Assembly: GCA_045637205.1 (NCBI GenBank)
Contig: JAZTYY010000084.1
Location: forward strand, 1 to 14,198
Length of the DNA: 14,198 bases
From: RGIG4608 sp045637205
GTDB taxonomy: Bacteria; Bacillota; Clostridia; Oscillospirales; CAG-272
Direction of reading: 5' to 3'
Position 1 is the stretch's first letter, and every line of letters begins with the position of its first letter. Under the pieces are notes generated by a model, which ran no database searches, was not told where the DNA came from, and saw nothing but the letters and a program-made list of their open reading frames with translations. Shown here piece by piece: positions 1 to 6,453 of this stretch. Made by a program: the position numbers and the translations under genes.

Positions 1-1
1 A

Positions 2-2374
2 AACAACTTTTTCTATGCAAAAGAGGTGCAAAAGTTCAGGTCTACGCCACTTGTGGCATATCAAAACAAAATGCAAATGTTGTGCGACGACCTCAAAAAC
101 TGGCAGATAAACGACTATACAGTGGTGCTTTATGCCAGCGATGACCAAAGTGCAAAACTCTTGCAGGATGAACTTAAATATCAGGGCATTCTTGCTGGCA
201 TAACCGAAAATGAAAATCTTTTGGAAAAGGGTGTTTCTGTCTGCAAAAAGAACCTTTCGCACGGTTTTGTAGACCACGACAACAAATTTGTTTTGATTGG
301 CGTTTTTGACGTTTTGTCAAAGGGTGCAAAAAAACAAAAACTCAAAAAAAGCAACGACAAAATTTTTACAACGCCAGACATTGGTGACTACGTTGTTCAC
401 GAATTGCACGGCATTGGTTTGTGTCAGGGCATTGAGTCGATAGAAACAAGCCACGGCACAAAAGACTATATCATCGTTAAATATAAAAATCAGGATACGC
501 TATACGTTCCTGTGGATGCAACAAACCTGCTTTCTAAATATTCTGGTGGCGACAAAGCACCAAAACTCAGCAAACTTGGTGGCGAAGAGTTTAAAAAGGT
601 AAAGGCAAGGGTAAAAGAAAGAGTAAAAGAAATGGCTTTCGACTTGCTCAAACTTTATGCCGAGCGTGAAAAGGCGCGTGGTTTTTGCTATGAAACAGAC
701 GAGTTTTTAGAAGATGAGTTTGCAAAATCTTTCGCGCACGAAGAAACTGCCGACCAGTTAAAGTGTATCGAAGAAATTGGCAAAGACCTTTCTGGCACAA
801 AAATCATGGATCGTCTTGTGTGTGGCGACGTTGGCTTTGGCAAAACAGAGGTTGCATTTCGTGCCGCATATAAAGCGGTGCTTGGTGGCAAGCAGGTTGC
901 AATTTTAGTGCCCACAACAATCTTGGCGCTTCAGCATTATCAAACTGCGCTCTCGCGCTTCCGTGCATTTGGAGTTAACGTGGATATGATTTCGCGTTTT
1001 AAAACCACCAAACAACAGGGAGTAACAAAGAGAAAACTTAAACGCGGAGAGATAGATATATTAATAGGTACACACCGTCTGATTTCAAACGATGTTGAAT
1101 TTCATAATCTTGGGCTTCTCATTGTTGACGAGGAGCAAAGATTTGGCGTTGCCCAAAAAGAAAAATTAAAGAAAATTTCGGGCAATATAGACGTACTCTC
1201 ACTTTCGGCAACACCTATTCCAAGAACGCTTAATATGGCAATGGGGGGACTTCGTGATATTTCCGTGCTTGACGAAGCACCTATTGATAGAATACCCATT
1301 CAAACCTACGTGCTTGAGCAGGATGACTTAATTGTTAACGAGGCAATTAGACGCGAGCTTCGTCGTGGCGGTCAGGTGTTCTATATGCACAACTTTGTTG
1401 ATAGCATTTATGCCGTTGCCGCAAGGCTTTCTAAGGCTTTCCCAGATGCGAGAATTACAGTTGCACACGGTAAGATGGACAAGGAGGAGCTTGAAGAAAT
1501 TTGGGGTGAGATGCTCAAGGGTGAAATTGATATCCTTGTCAGCACAACTATTATTGAAACGGGAATTGATATTCCAAATGCAAACACTCTTATAGTTGAT
1601 AATGCCCACCGACTTGGATTATCACAGCTCCACCAAATTAGAGGACGAGTTGGACGTTCAAGCAGGCGCGCGTATGCATATTTCACATATCCTAAGGATA
1701 TGGCACTTACAGAAATTGCCCAAAAGCGACTTGAAGCAATAAGAGAATATGCCGAGTTTGGCGCAGGATTTAAGATTGCGATGCGCGACCTTGAACTGCG
1801 TGGTGCAGGAAATATGCTCGGTGCTGAGCAGCACGGACATCTTGATGCCGTGGGTTATGACCTTTACATTAAGCTTTTAAACGAAGCCGTACTTGAAGAA
1901 AAGGGTGAAAAGGTTGAAGAAAAGCCCGAATGTACAGTTACACTTAACTATAACGCGTTCATTCCCGAAAAATACGTTTCCTTCTCGTCTCAAAGAATGG
2001 GGCTTTATAAGAGAATTGCACTTATTGAGAACGATTATGATAGACTTGATATCTTGGACGAAATGATTGACCGATATGGTGATATGCCAAAGCCCACAGA
2101 GAATCTTTTGATGATAGCGTTAATTCGTGCCAATGCACTTAAATGCAAAATCACGTCAATTACTCAAGATGGAAGTGAATTCAGAATTAACCCATTGCAT
2201 ATTGATATTGATGTGTGGAGTGACGTAGAAGAAACCTTTGACGGAAAGATGAAAATAATTCTTTCTTCAAAGCCATATATCAGCGTTAGACCCAAATCGA
2301 GTGCCGATGCTCTTAAATCTCTCAATAGAATACTTGAAAAATATATTGAATTTGAAGCAAAAAATAAGAATTAA
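2..2374 (+). CDS. mfd: Transcription-repair coupling factor Mfd, C-terminal part (5' truncated by window edge)
   Basis: Mfd is the ATP-driven DNA translocase that removes RNA polymerase stalled at lesions and recruits UvrA for nucleotide excision repair. The frame is open to the left edge, so this is a partial gene. A GTG at 26 is internal, because in-frame coding continues upstream of it. About 790 residues remain of a protein usually near 1,150. Visible in order: the RNAP-interaction region (VVHELHGIG near 385-410 and DTLYVPV near 497-517), then the RecG-like translocase with Walker A GDVGFGKT (824-847), DEEQ box (1127-1138), motif III SATPIPRT (about 1202-1225) and QLHQIRGRVGRS motif VI (1625-1660), then the C-terminal TRCF domain up to the stop. 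The N-terminal UvrB-like domains lie outside the window. The stop overlaps the hinT ribosome binding site, so the two are co-transcribed. Lys and Gly codon choice differs between the first kilobase and the rest (see findings). Confidence 0.97.
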   Translation, partial: NNFFYAKEVQKFRSTPLVAYQNKMQMLCDDLKNWQINDYTVVLYASDDQSAKLLQDELKYQGILAGITENENLLEKGVSVCKKNLSHGFVDHDNKFVLIGVFDVLSKGAKKQKLKKSNDKIFTTPDIGDYVVHELHGIGLCQGIESIETSHGTKDYIIVKYKNQDTLYVPVDATNLLSKYSGGDKAPKLSKLGGEEFKKVKARVKERVKEMAFDLLKLYAEREKARGFCYETDEFLEDEFAKSFAHEETADQLKCIEEIGKDLSGTKIMDRLVCGDVGFGKTEVAFRAAYKAVLGGKQVAILVPTTILALQHYQTALSRFRAFGVNVDMISRFKTTKQQGVTKRKLKRGEIDILIGTHRLISNDVEFHNLGLLIVDEEQRFGVAQKEKLKKISGNIDVLSLSATPIPRTLNMAMGGLRDISVLDEAPIDRIPIQTYVLEQDDLIVNEAIRRELRRGGQVFYMHNFVDSIYAVAARLSKAFPDARITVAHGKMDKEELEEIWGEMLKGEIDILVSTTIIETGIDIPNANTLIVDNAHRLGLSQLHQIRGRVGRSSRRAYAYFTYPKDMALTEIAQKRLEAIREYAEFGAGFKIAMRDLELRGAGNMLGAEQHGHLDAVGYDLYIKLLNEAVLEEKGEKVEEKPECTVTLNYNAFIPEKYVSFSSQRMGLYKRIALIENDYDRLDILDEMIDRYGDMPKPTENLLMIALIRANALKCKITSITQDGSEFRINPLHIDIDVWSDVEETFDGKMKIILSSKPYISVRPKSSADALKSLNRILEKYIEFEAKNKN

Positions 2375-2386
2375 AGGAGAAAAACT

Positions 2387-2725
2387 ATGAACTGCTTATT
2401 TTGTAAAATAATTAATGGTGAAATTCCTTCTAAGAAGGCATTTGAAAATGAAAATATCTATGCATTTTATGACATTGCACCCCAAGCACCTGTGCACATT
2501 TTGGTAATTCCTAAAAAGCACATTGCAAGTGTTGATGAAATAAATTCCGAAAATAGCGCTATCGTTGCTGAAATTTTTGAAAATATTCCTCGCATTGCTA
2601 AGGAAGCAGGAATTACTAACGGATATCGTGTAATTTCCAACTGTGGGGACGATGCTTGCCAAAGTGTTCACCATTTGCATTTCCATATTGTTGGTGGCGC
2701 ACAGCTTTCAGATAAAATGGCTTAA
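2387..2725 (+). CDS. hinT: HIT-family nucleotide hydrolase (HinT-like)
   Basis: This is a small cytosolic histidine-triad protein of 112 aa. Family members hydrolyse purine nucleoside phosphoramidates and adenylylated species. The histidine triad is seen as HHLHFHIVGG near residues 94-103, preceded by the usual Gly/Gln-Ser segment. The N-terminus carries CLFCKI, the CxxC pair found in many bacterial HinT proteins and possibly part of a zinc site. The fold-typical IPKKH segment is also present near residues 42-46. The length is close to E. coli HinT (119 aa). It begins 12 nt after the mfd stop with AAGGAG at 2374-2379, and a strong terminator follows, so it is the last gene of the mfd transcript. 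The natural substrate cannot be read from the sequence. Confidence 0.93.
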   Translation: MNCLFCKIINGEIPSKKAFENENIYAFYDIAPQAPVHILVIPKKHIASVDEINSENSAIVAEIFENIPRIAKEAGITNGYRVISNCGDDACQSVHHLHFHIVGGAQLSDKMA

Positions 2726-2730
2726 TATTA

Positions 2731-2763
2731 AAAAAAGAACCCACAATGGTGGGTTCTTTTTTT
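2731..2763 (+). terminator. Intrinsic terminator after hinT
   Basis: An 8-bp stem GAACCCAC (2737-2744) / GTGGGTTC (2749-2756) with a 4-nt AATG loop is followed by seven T (2757-2763). A run of A on the 5' side (2731-2736) can extend the stem and could make it work in both directions. It ends the mfd-hinT transcript. Confidence 0.93.
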
Positions 2764-2793
2764 ATAAAAAATAATATTTTTTGTATATTGCTA

Positions 2794-2822
2794 TTGCAAA
2801 ATGTATAAACCTATGCTAAAAT
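2794..2822 (+). promoter_or_regulatory. Sigma-A promoter of the lipoprotein gene
   Basis: -35 TTGCAA (2794-2799), 17-bp spacer, -10 TAAAAT (2817-2822) preceded by TGC, an extended -10. Transcription should start near 2829. That lies downstream of the upstream in-frame codon at 2801, so the real start codon must be the ATG at 2855. Confidence 0.75.
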
Positions 2823-2854
2823 TGAATTACCAAATGAAAAAAGGAGACATTTTT

Positions 2855-4003
2855 ATGAAAAAGATTTTATCTCTCACACTTGTAGCAGTTATGCTACTCT
2901 CAATGCTTATGCTCACATCATGCGATCCTGTTGAATCAGTTACTGATTTTTTCAATGGCATCTTTGGTGAAGAAGAAGCTAGAACAACTATTTCCGAAGA
3001 CGAATGGAATAAGGCTTGGGATGTCAATAACTTTACATTCAAGGTTGAAGCAAACGGACTCTATATGCACGTTTATGCAGCAGGGGATTTGGCTAAATCT
3101 GTACAGTCAATGGGCGATTATACTATTGATGTCATTATGGACATTAAAAATGGTCTTATGATTTCTGACTCATCAGTTGGCTGGTTGGCAGTGAATGTAC
3201 CAAGTGACTATTATCCTGAAAGTATTACCTTGGGATCTATAGGCTATTTAGAAAATTTTGAATTTGCTGAATTGACTTATGACGAATCTAAGAAGGCATA
3301 TGTTAAGGAAGAAGAGTATGCTTCTTACGAATTCCGTTTTGAGGACGGAAAGCTCGTTTACGCTGAATGTCGCCCCGAGAATTATGAGACTGAAGGATTG
3401 CTTACAATCACAGATATTGGCACAACAGTTGTTGAAGTTGGCGAATATACAATAATTAATGATGGAAAGGTTGATCCAAGCAAGGCAGACGCTGATGTTA
3501 GAACAACAGTTACAAAGGAAGATTTGGAAGCTCACCTTGATTTGAGAAACTTTACAATCAATTTGGCAACAATGACAGAGAGCATAGTAGGTGGAATTAC
3601 ATTTAAGGTTTCTTCAAAGGGTGCTGAGCTTTCATTGGATATGCCATACGAAAATGAAACACGCTACTTGGCTAACTTTAACGGTACTTGGTATGTTCTC
3701 GATAATATGAATGGTGAATATGTAGCTTCTCAAGAATTTGGTACAATGGCTCAGCTTGAAGAAATTATTTCACAGATTAAGGAGTCTATTACAACTGATC
3801 TTCTTACTTATAATGAAGAGGGAAGATATTATTCAGTTGACGTTAATGGCTACCGTGCATACTTGTACTTTGAAAACGGACAAATTGTTAGAGCAGTTGT
3901 TATGACGGAAGTATCATACTCCACTACAATGGAAATAATCCTTGAAGTAACAAACGTTGGTTCGACAAAGGTTACACTTCCTACCTATACTATTATTAAA
4001 TAA
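2855..4003 (+). CDS. Secreted lipoprotein with two tandem homologous halves, function unknown
   Basis: I do not recognise a named family. The start at 2855 is chosen because AAGGAG (2841-2846) sits 8 nt upstream and a promoter lies just before it; the frame could be opened at 2801, but that is upstream of the -10. The 382-aa product has a lipoprotein signal peptide: MKK, a hydrophobic stretch to residue 20, and lipobox LTSC with Cys23 as the acylation site. It should therefore be anchored outside the cytoplasmic membrane. The mature part contains two related modules. Module 1 (about 43-203) opens RTTISEDEW..NNFTF and closes ITDIGTTVVEVGEYTII. Module 2 (about 216-382) opens RTTVTKEDL..RNFTI and closes VTNVGSTKVTLPTYTII. 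Each also holds a LTY-containing segment and a YxFEDGK/YFENGQ turn. This beta-rich, duplicated layout recalls LolA/LppX-like lipid or ligand carriers, but that is only a guess. It is monocistronic, between two terminators. Confidence 0.9.
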   Translation: MKKILSLTLVAVMLLSMLMLTSCDPVESVTDFFNGIFGEEEARTTISEDEWNKAWDVNNFTFKVEANGLYMHVYAAGDLAKSVQSMGDYTIDVIMDIKNGLMISDSSVGWLAVNVPSDYYPESITLGSIGYLENFEFAELTYDESKKAYVKEEEYASYEFRFEDGKLVYAECRPENYETEGLLTITDIGTTVVEVGEYTIINDGKVDPSKADADVRTTVTKEDLEAHLDLRNFTINLATMTESIVGGITFKVSSKGAELSLDMPYENETRYLANFNGTWYVLDNMNGEYVASQEFGTMAQLEEIISQIKESITTDLLTYNEEGRYYSVDVNGYRAYLYFENGQIVRAVVMTEVSYSTTMEIILEVTNVGSTKVTLPTYTIIK

Positions 4004-4017
4004 TATTTTGAATAAAA

Positions 4018-4050
4018 ATAACCCCCACGGAATTTCCGTGGGGGGTTATT
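4018..4050. terminator. Bidirectional terminator between convergent genes
   Basis: A GC-rich stem CCCCCACGG (4022-4030) / CCGTGGGGG with AATTT in the loop, flanked by A-rich and T-rich arms that lengthen the stem. One G is bulged on the 3' side (six G against five C). It lies between the lipoprotein stop (4003) and the minus-strand gene stop (4058). Read on the minus strand it is followed by TATTTTTATT, a better U-tract than on the plus strand. Confidence 0.88.
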
Positions 4051-4057
4051 TATTTCT

Positions 4058-4387
4058 TTAATCTCTTAAAATAACGAACTCAAGTGCCACCAAAAGACCA
4101 AGGCACGAAACGCCTGCAAGAAGGGAAATGGTACCGAATTCAATTCCACCGATAATGCCAAGAAGACCGAGGAGTGCGATAAATCCGAATACCGCCTTTG
4201 CTGCAACGATTACACGTGTAGAGCAAAGAAAGTCAAGAATCATATCAATAAATGTGAGGCATTTTTCGGCAAAATCCATATAAGCAGGGCGCTTGCGAAC
4301 GAAGGGACGGCAAGTTCCTTTTTTGGAATTGGATGTTGCAAAATCTATGTTATTTGTACCTGTTTTATAGTTATAAGCTGCGTTCAT
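4058..4387 (-). CDS. Small two-helix membrane protein, function unknown
   Basis: No family recognised. The 109-aa product has a polar, basic N-terminal half (NSKKGTCRPFVRKRP near residues 20-34). Two hydrophobic helices follow at about 58-80 and 83-106, joined by a short GGIEFG-containing turn, and the protein ends ILRD. It is probably an inner-membrane protein with most soluble mass at the N-terminus. It is judged a real gene because AAGGAG (plus-strand CTCCTT at 4395-4400) sits at proper distance from the ATG, a consensus promoter lies upstream, and the coding frame ends just before a terminator. It is transcribed divergently from the XRE/S24 regulator, and its -10 overlaps a dyad that is repeated at the regulator's own promoter, so it is probably that regulator's target. 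It has no LysM domain and no signal-peptidase site, unlike YneA-type division inhibitors. Confidence 0.82.
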   Translation of the reverse strand: MNAAYNYKTGTNNIDFATSNSKKGTCRPFVRKRPAYMDFAEKCLTFIDMILDFLCSTRVIVAAKAVFGFIALLGLLGIIGGIEFGTISLLAGVSCLGLLVALEFVILRD

Positions 4388-4418
4388 GTTTGTTCTCCTT
4401 TTTCTTGTTTTGGAACTG

Positions 4419-4440
4419 TTGTGACATTATAATACCACAA
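4419..4440. promoter_or_regulatory. Candidate operator A (TTGTG-N12-CACAA dyad)
   Basis: An imperfect 22-bp palindrome: arms TTGTG (4419-4423) and CACAA (4436-4440) around the self-complementary core ATTATAAT (4426-4433). Only the two AC dinucleotides break symmetry. It covers the -10 of the minus-strand gene. A related site with identical TGTG-N12-CACA geometry lies over the regulator's -10 (operator B). Confidence 0.55.
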
Positions 4441-4457
4441 ATGACACGGTTTGTCAA
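4429..4457 (-). promoter_or_regulatory. Sigma-A promoter of the minus-strand membrane protein gene
   Basis: Read on the minus strand: -35 TTGACA (plus 4452-4457), exactly 17 bp, then -10 TATTAT (plus 4429-4434), overlapped by an alternative TATAAT a few bases further on. The perfect -35 implies a strong promoter that would need repression. Confidence 0.8.
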
Positions 4458-4507
4458 TAGGTTTTTTCCAAAAATAGAAAAATATTTTAAAAATTTTGAA
4501 AAATCCC

Positions 4508-4536
4508 TTTACAAATGGAAAAATATGTGCTATAAT
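4508..4536 (+). promoter_or_regulatory. Sigma-A promoter of the XRE/S24 regulator
   Basis: -35 TTTACA (4508-4513), 17-bp spacer, -10 TATAAT (4531-4536) preceded by TGC, an extended -10. The predicted start near 4543 leaves a leader of about 37 nt. A very A/T-rich tract lies upstream (about 4461-4505). Confidence 0.85.
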
Positions 4537-4546
4537 GATTCCACAA
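4525..4546. promoter_or_regulatory. Candidate operator B (TGTG-N12-CACA dyad)
   Basis: TGTG (4526-4529) and CACA (4542-4545), 12 bp apart, overlap the -10 TATAAT of the regulator gene. Aligned without gaps, sites A and B agree at 16 of 22 positions, including TGTG and CCACAA. Their centres are 106 bp apart, close to ten helical turns. This fits autoregulation by the XRE/S24 protein. Confidence 0.5.
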
Positions 4547-4579
4547 TAGGAAATAAGTCAAATGTGAAAGGAGTTCACT

Positions 4580-5395
4580 ATGGATTATATTGATAGAATA
4601 AAGCTTATAAAAAGCGAAAAGAAAATTACAAACGATGCTCTCTCTGAGATGACAGGTATTCCACTTGGAACACTGTCAAAAATTCTTGCAGGAATAAGTG
4701 ATAGTCCCAAGCTTTCAAATATTGTTGCCATTTGCGATGCACTTGGCACCTCTCTTGAATACGTGGTTAACGGTGTTCCTGAGAACACAAATAACTTCAC
4801 ACTTGATAGGGGAGAGATGAGAATAATTGAAAACTATCGCGCCCTTGACCAGCACGGCAAAGAACTTGTTACTATGGTTCTTGATAAGGAAAAGGAAAGG
4901 GTTGCACGTGTGCCTTATATGGATCACTCCGTTGCTGAAAAGCCAATGGGTAAAATTTTGCCAACTGCAATCTCACTTGATACAAAGCTCAGTGCAAGGG
5001 AAATTCAACAAAATCGTGGACTTGGCAAGAGATCAATCGCGCTCTACGATATGCCTGTTTCAGCGGGTGTTGGTGTGTTTGTTGACACTCCTTCAACTGA
5101 CGATATTATGATTCCCGATAACGAAAGAACTCGTGAAGCTGATTTTGCTTTGCGCATTAGCGGTAATAGTATGGAACCTAAATACCGTGATGGCGACGTT
5201 CTTTTGGTTGCCAATTCCGATTACGTTGAGGTTGGTGAGCTTGGTATCTTTATTCTTGACGGCAATGGATATTTCAAAATTTACGGTGGGGATAGACTCA
5301 TCTCTATGAATTCAATTTACGGTGATATTCTTTTAAAGGATTTTGAAAACGTTAGCTGTGTTGGCCGTGTAATTGGAAAATTAAAGAGAAAATAA
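4580..5395 (+). CDS. XRE-family repressor with S24 (LexA-like) self-cleavage domain
   Basis: A 271-aa two-domain transcription factor. Residues about 4-62 form an XRE/Cro-type helix-turn-helix (TNDALSEMTGI as helix 2, PLGTLSKILAG as recognition helix). A linker follows, then an S24 peptidase domain from about 150 to 270. The cleavage pair is Ala162-Gly163 in PVSAGVGVF. The nucleophile is Ser197 in SGNSMEP and the general base is Lys233 in YFKIY. The Ala-Ser and Ser-Lys distances (35 and 36) nearly equal those of E. coli LexA (Ala84, Ser119, Lys156). The protein therefore looks competent for RecA-stimulated autocleavage, like HdiR of Lactococcus lactis. It is not LexA itself, because LexA has a winged-helix N-terminus. 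The start is set by AAAGGAG (4567-4573). It is likely autoregulated through operator B and controls the divergent membrane protein through operator A. It is monocistronic, with a terminator right after. Confidence 0.92.
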   Translation: MDYIDRIKLIKSEKKITNDALSEMTGIPLGTLSKILAGISDSPKLSNIVAICDALGTSLEYVVNGVPENTNNFTLDRGEMRIIENYRALDQHGKELVTMVLDKEKERVARVPYMDHSVAEKPMGKILPTAISLDTKLSAREIQQNRGLGKRSIALYDMPVSAGVGVFVDTPSTDDIMIPDNERTREADFALRISGNSMEPKYRDGDVLLVANSDYVEVGELGIFILDGNGYFKIYGGDRLISMNSIYGDILLKDFENVSCVGRVIGKLKRK

Positions 5396-5410
5396 CATAA
5401 AAATATGTCT

Positions 5411-5447
5411 AAAAAAGGCGCAATTCACTTGAATTTGCGCCTTTTTT
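5411..5447 (+). terminator. Intrinsic terminator after the XRE/S24 gene
   Basis: Stem GGCGC-AATTC (5417-5426) / GAATT-T-GCGCC (5431-5441) with one bulged T and a 4-nt loop, six A before it and six T after it (5442-5447). It could also terminate in the reverse sense. Confidence 0.92.
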
Positions 5448-5457
5448 GTGTTAAAAT
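5429..5457 (+). promoter_or_regulatory. Probable promoter of the dehydrogenase-mscL unit, inside the upstream terminator
   Basis: TTGAAT (5429-5434), 17-bp spacer, TAAAAT (5452-5457) preceded by TGT, an extended -10. The -35 lies in the loop and 3' arm of the preceding terminator. No other promoter fits in the 40 nt left before the gene. Confidence 0.6.
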
Positions 5458-5487
5458 AAATTGAATATTGATTTTGGAGAGAATTTT

Positions 5488-6441
5488 ATGAAAATTGTAT
5501 TTTTGGATTCACTTGCTTTGGGAGAGGGACTCGATCTTGAAAGCTTTTCCTCCTTGGGTGAGGTTGAAATATATCCTTCAAGCACTGAGAGTGAAATTAT
5601 TGAGCGCGTTCGCAACTGTGACGTTGCCATAACAAACAAATTAAAGCTTAATAGAAACAACTTAAAGGATTCTGAAAATCTAAAGCTGATTTGTGTAACG
5701 GCAACCGGCTTTGATAATATCGACGTCGAATATGCTAAGGAGCGTGGCATAGGAGTTTGCAACGTGGTTGGATATTCCACAACAAACGTGGCGCAAATTA
5801 CCGCAGGCTTTGTCCTTCAGCTTATGAATAGAAGTGTTGAATATCAAAAAAGTGTTTCAAGTGGCTACTATTCCGAGTGTGGAGTTGCCAACATTCTTTC
5901 CCCAATTTATCGTGAGATAGATGGACTTACTTGGGGTATTGTAGGCTTTGGCAATATCGGTCATAGAGTGGCTCGAGTAGCCGAAGCACTTGGATGCAAG
6001 GTCCTTGTAAACAAAAGGGAAGCAATAGATGATTACCAATGTGTTGATATCAACACTATTTGCAGGGAATGTGATATTATTACAATTCACACTCCTCTTA
6101 ACGATGGCACAAGGGGACTTATAAACGAAGAAAGAATTGCCATGATGCGTGACGGTGTTATTCTTGTTAACGTGGCGCGCGGAGCAGTAACTGATGAGCT
6201 CTCTATTGCAAATGCAGTTAAGTCGGGTAAGATTGGTGGCTTTGCTTCTGACGTTTATTCAGTTGAGCCATTTGGATGTGAGCATCCCTTTTATGAAATT
6301 AAGGATAGGGATAACGTGCTTTTAACTCCCCATATGGCTTGGGGATCACTTGATGCAAGAGTGCGTCTTTTGGATGAGGTTAAGGAAAATATAAAGGCCT
6401 ATTTTAACGGTGAAATTCGCAATAGAGTAGATAAAAAATAA
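5488..6441 (+). CDS. D-2-hydroxyacid dehydrogenase, hydroxypyruvate/glycerate-type
   Basis: A cytosolic NAD(P)-dependent oxidoreductase interconverting a 2-oxoacid and a D-2-hydroxyacid. The 317-aa length matches the family. Seen: substrate-side TGFDNID (residues 73-79), Rossmann loop GFGNIG (153-158), catalytic Arg231 in NVARGA, Glu260 in SVEP and His282 in TPHMAW. The His-x-Ala-Trp signature is typical of HprA-type glycerate dehydrogenase/hydroxypyruvate reductase, but other 2-oxoacids cannot be excluded. After the second Rossmann strand the usual Asp is replaced by Asn-Lys-Arg (175-177), which favours NADP(H). The ATG at 5488 is chosen over an in-frame TTG at 5461 because GGAGAG (5476-5481) lies 6 nt upstream and this gives the standard family N-terminus MKIVFLD. 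mscL follows 12 nt after the stop, so the two share a transcript. Confidence 0.92.
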   Translation: MKIVFLDSLALGEGLDLESFSSLGEVEIYPSSTESEIIERVRNCDVAITNKLKLNRNNLKDSENLKLICVTATGFDNIDVEYAKERGIGVCNVVGYSTTNVAQITAGFVLQLMNRSVEYQKSVSSGYYSECGVANILSPIYREIDGLTWGIVGFGNIGHRVARVAEALGCKVLVNKREAIDDYQCVDINTICRECDIITIHTPLNDGTRGLINEERIAMMRDGVILVNVARGAVTDELSIANAVKSGKIGGFASDVYSVEPFGCEHPFYEIKDRDNVLLTPHMAWGSLDARVRLLDEVKENIKAYFNGEIRNRVDKK

Positions 6442-6453
6442 AGGAGAAACATT

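Noticed and set aside
26..28. GTG as the start of the mfd fragment
   Set aside because: The frame stays open to the left edge and the product lacks the N-terminal Mfd domains, so this is an internal Val codon.
2801..2854. Upstream in-frame start for the lipoprotein
   Set aside because: It lies before the promoter's -10 and lacks a ribosome binding site; it would also bury the signal peptide behind 18 residues.
4419..4440. CRP/FNR-type site
   Set aside because: CRP half-sites TGTGA/TCACA are 6 bp apart; here TGTG and CACA are 12 bp apart, and the paired site at 4525 keeps that spacing.
5461..5487. In-frame TTG start for the dehydrogenase
   Set aside because: The ATG at 5488 has a well-placed GGAGAG and gives the normal family N-terminus.
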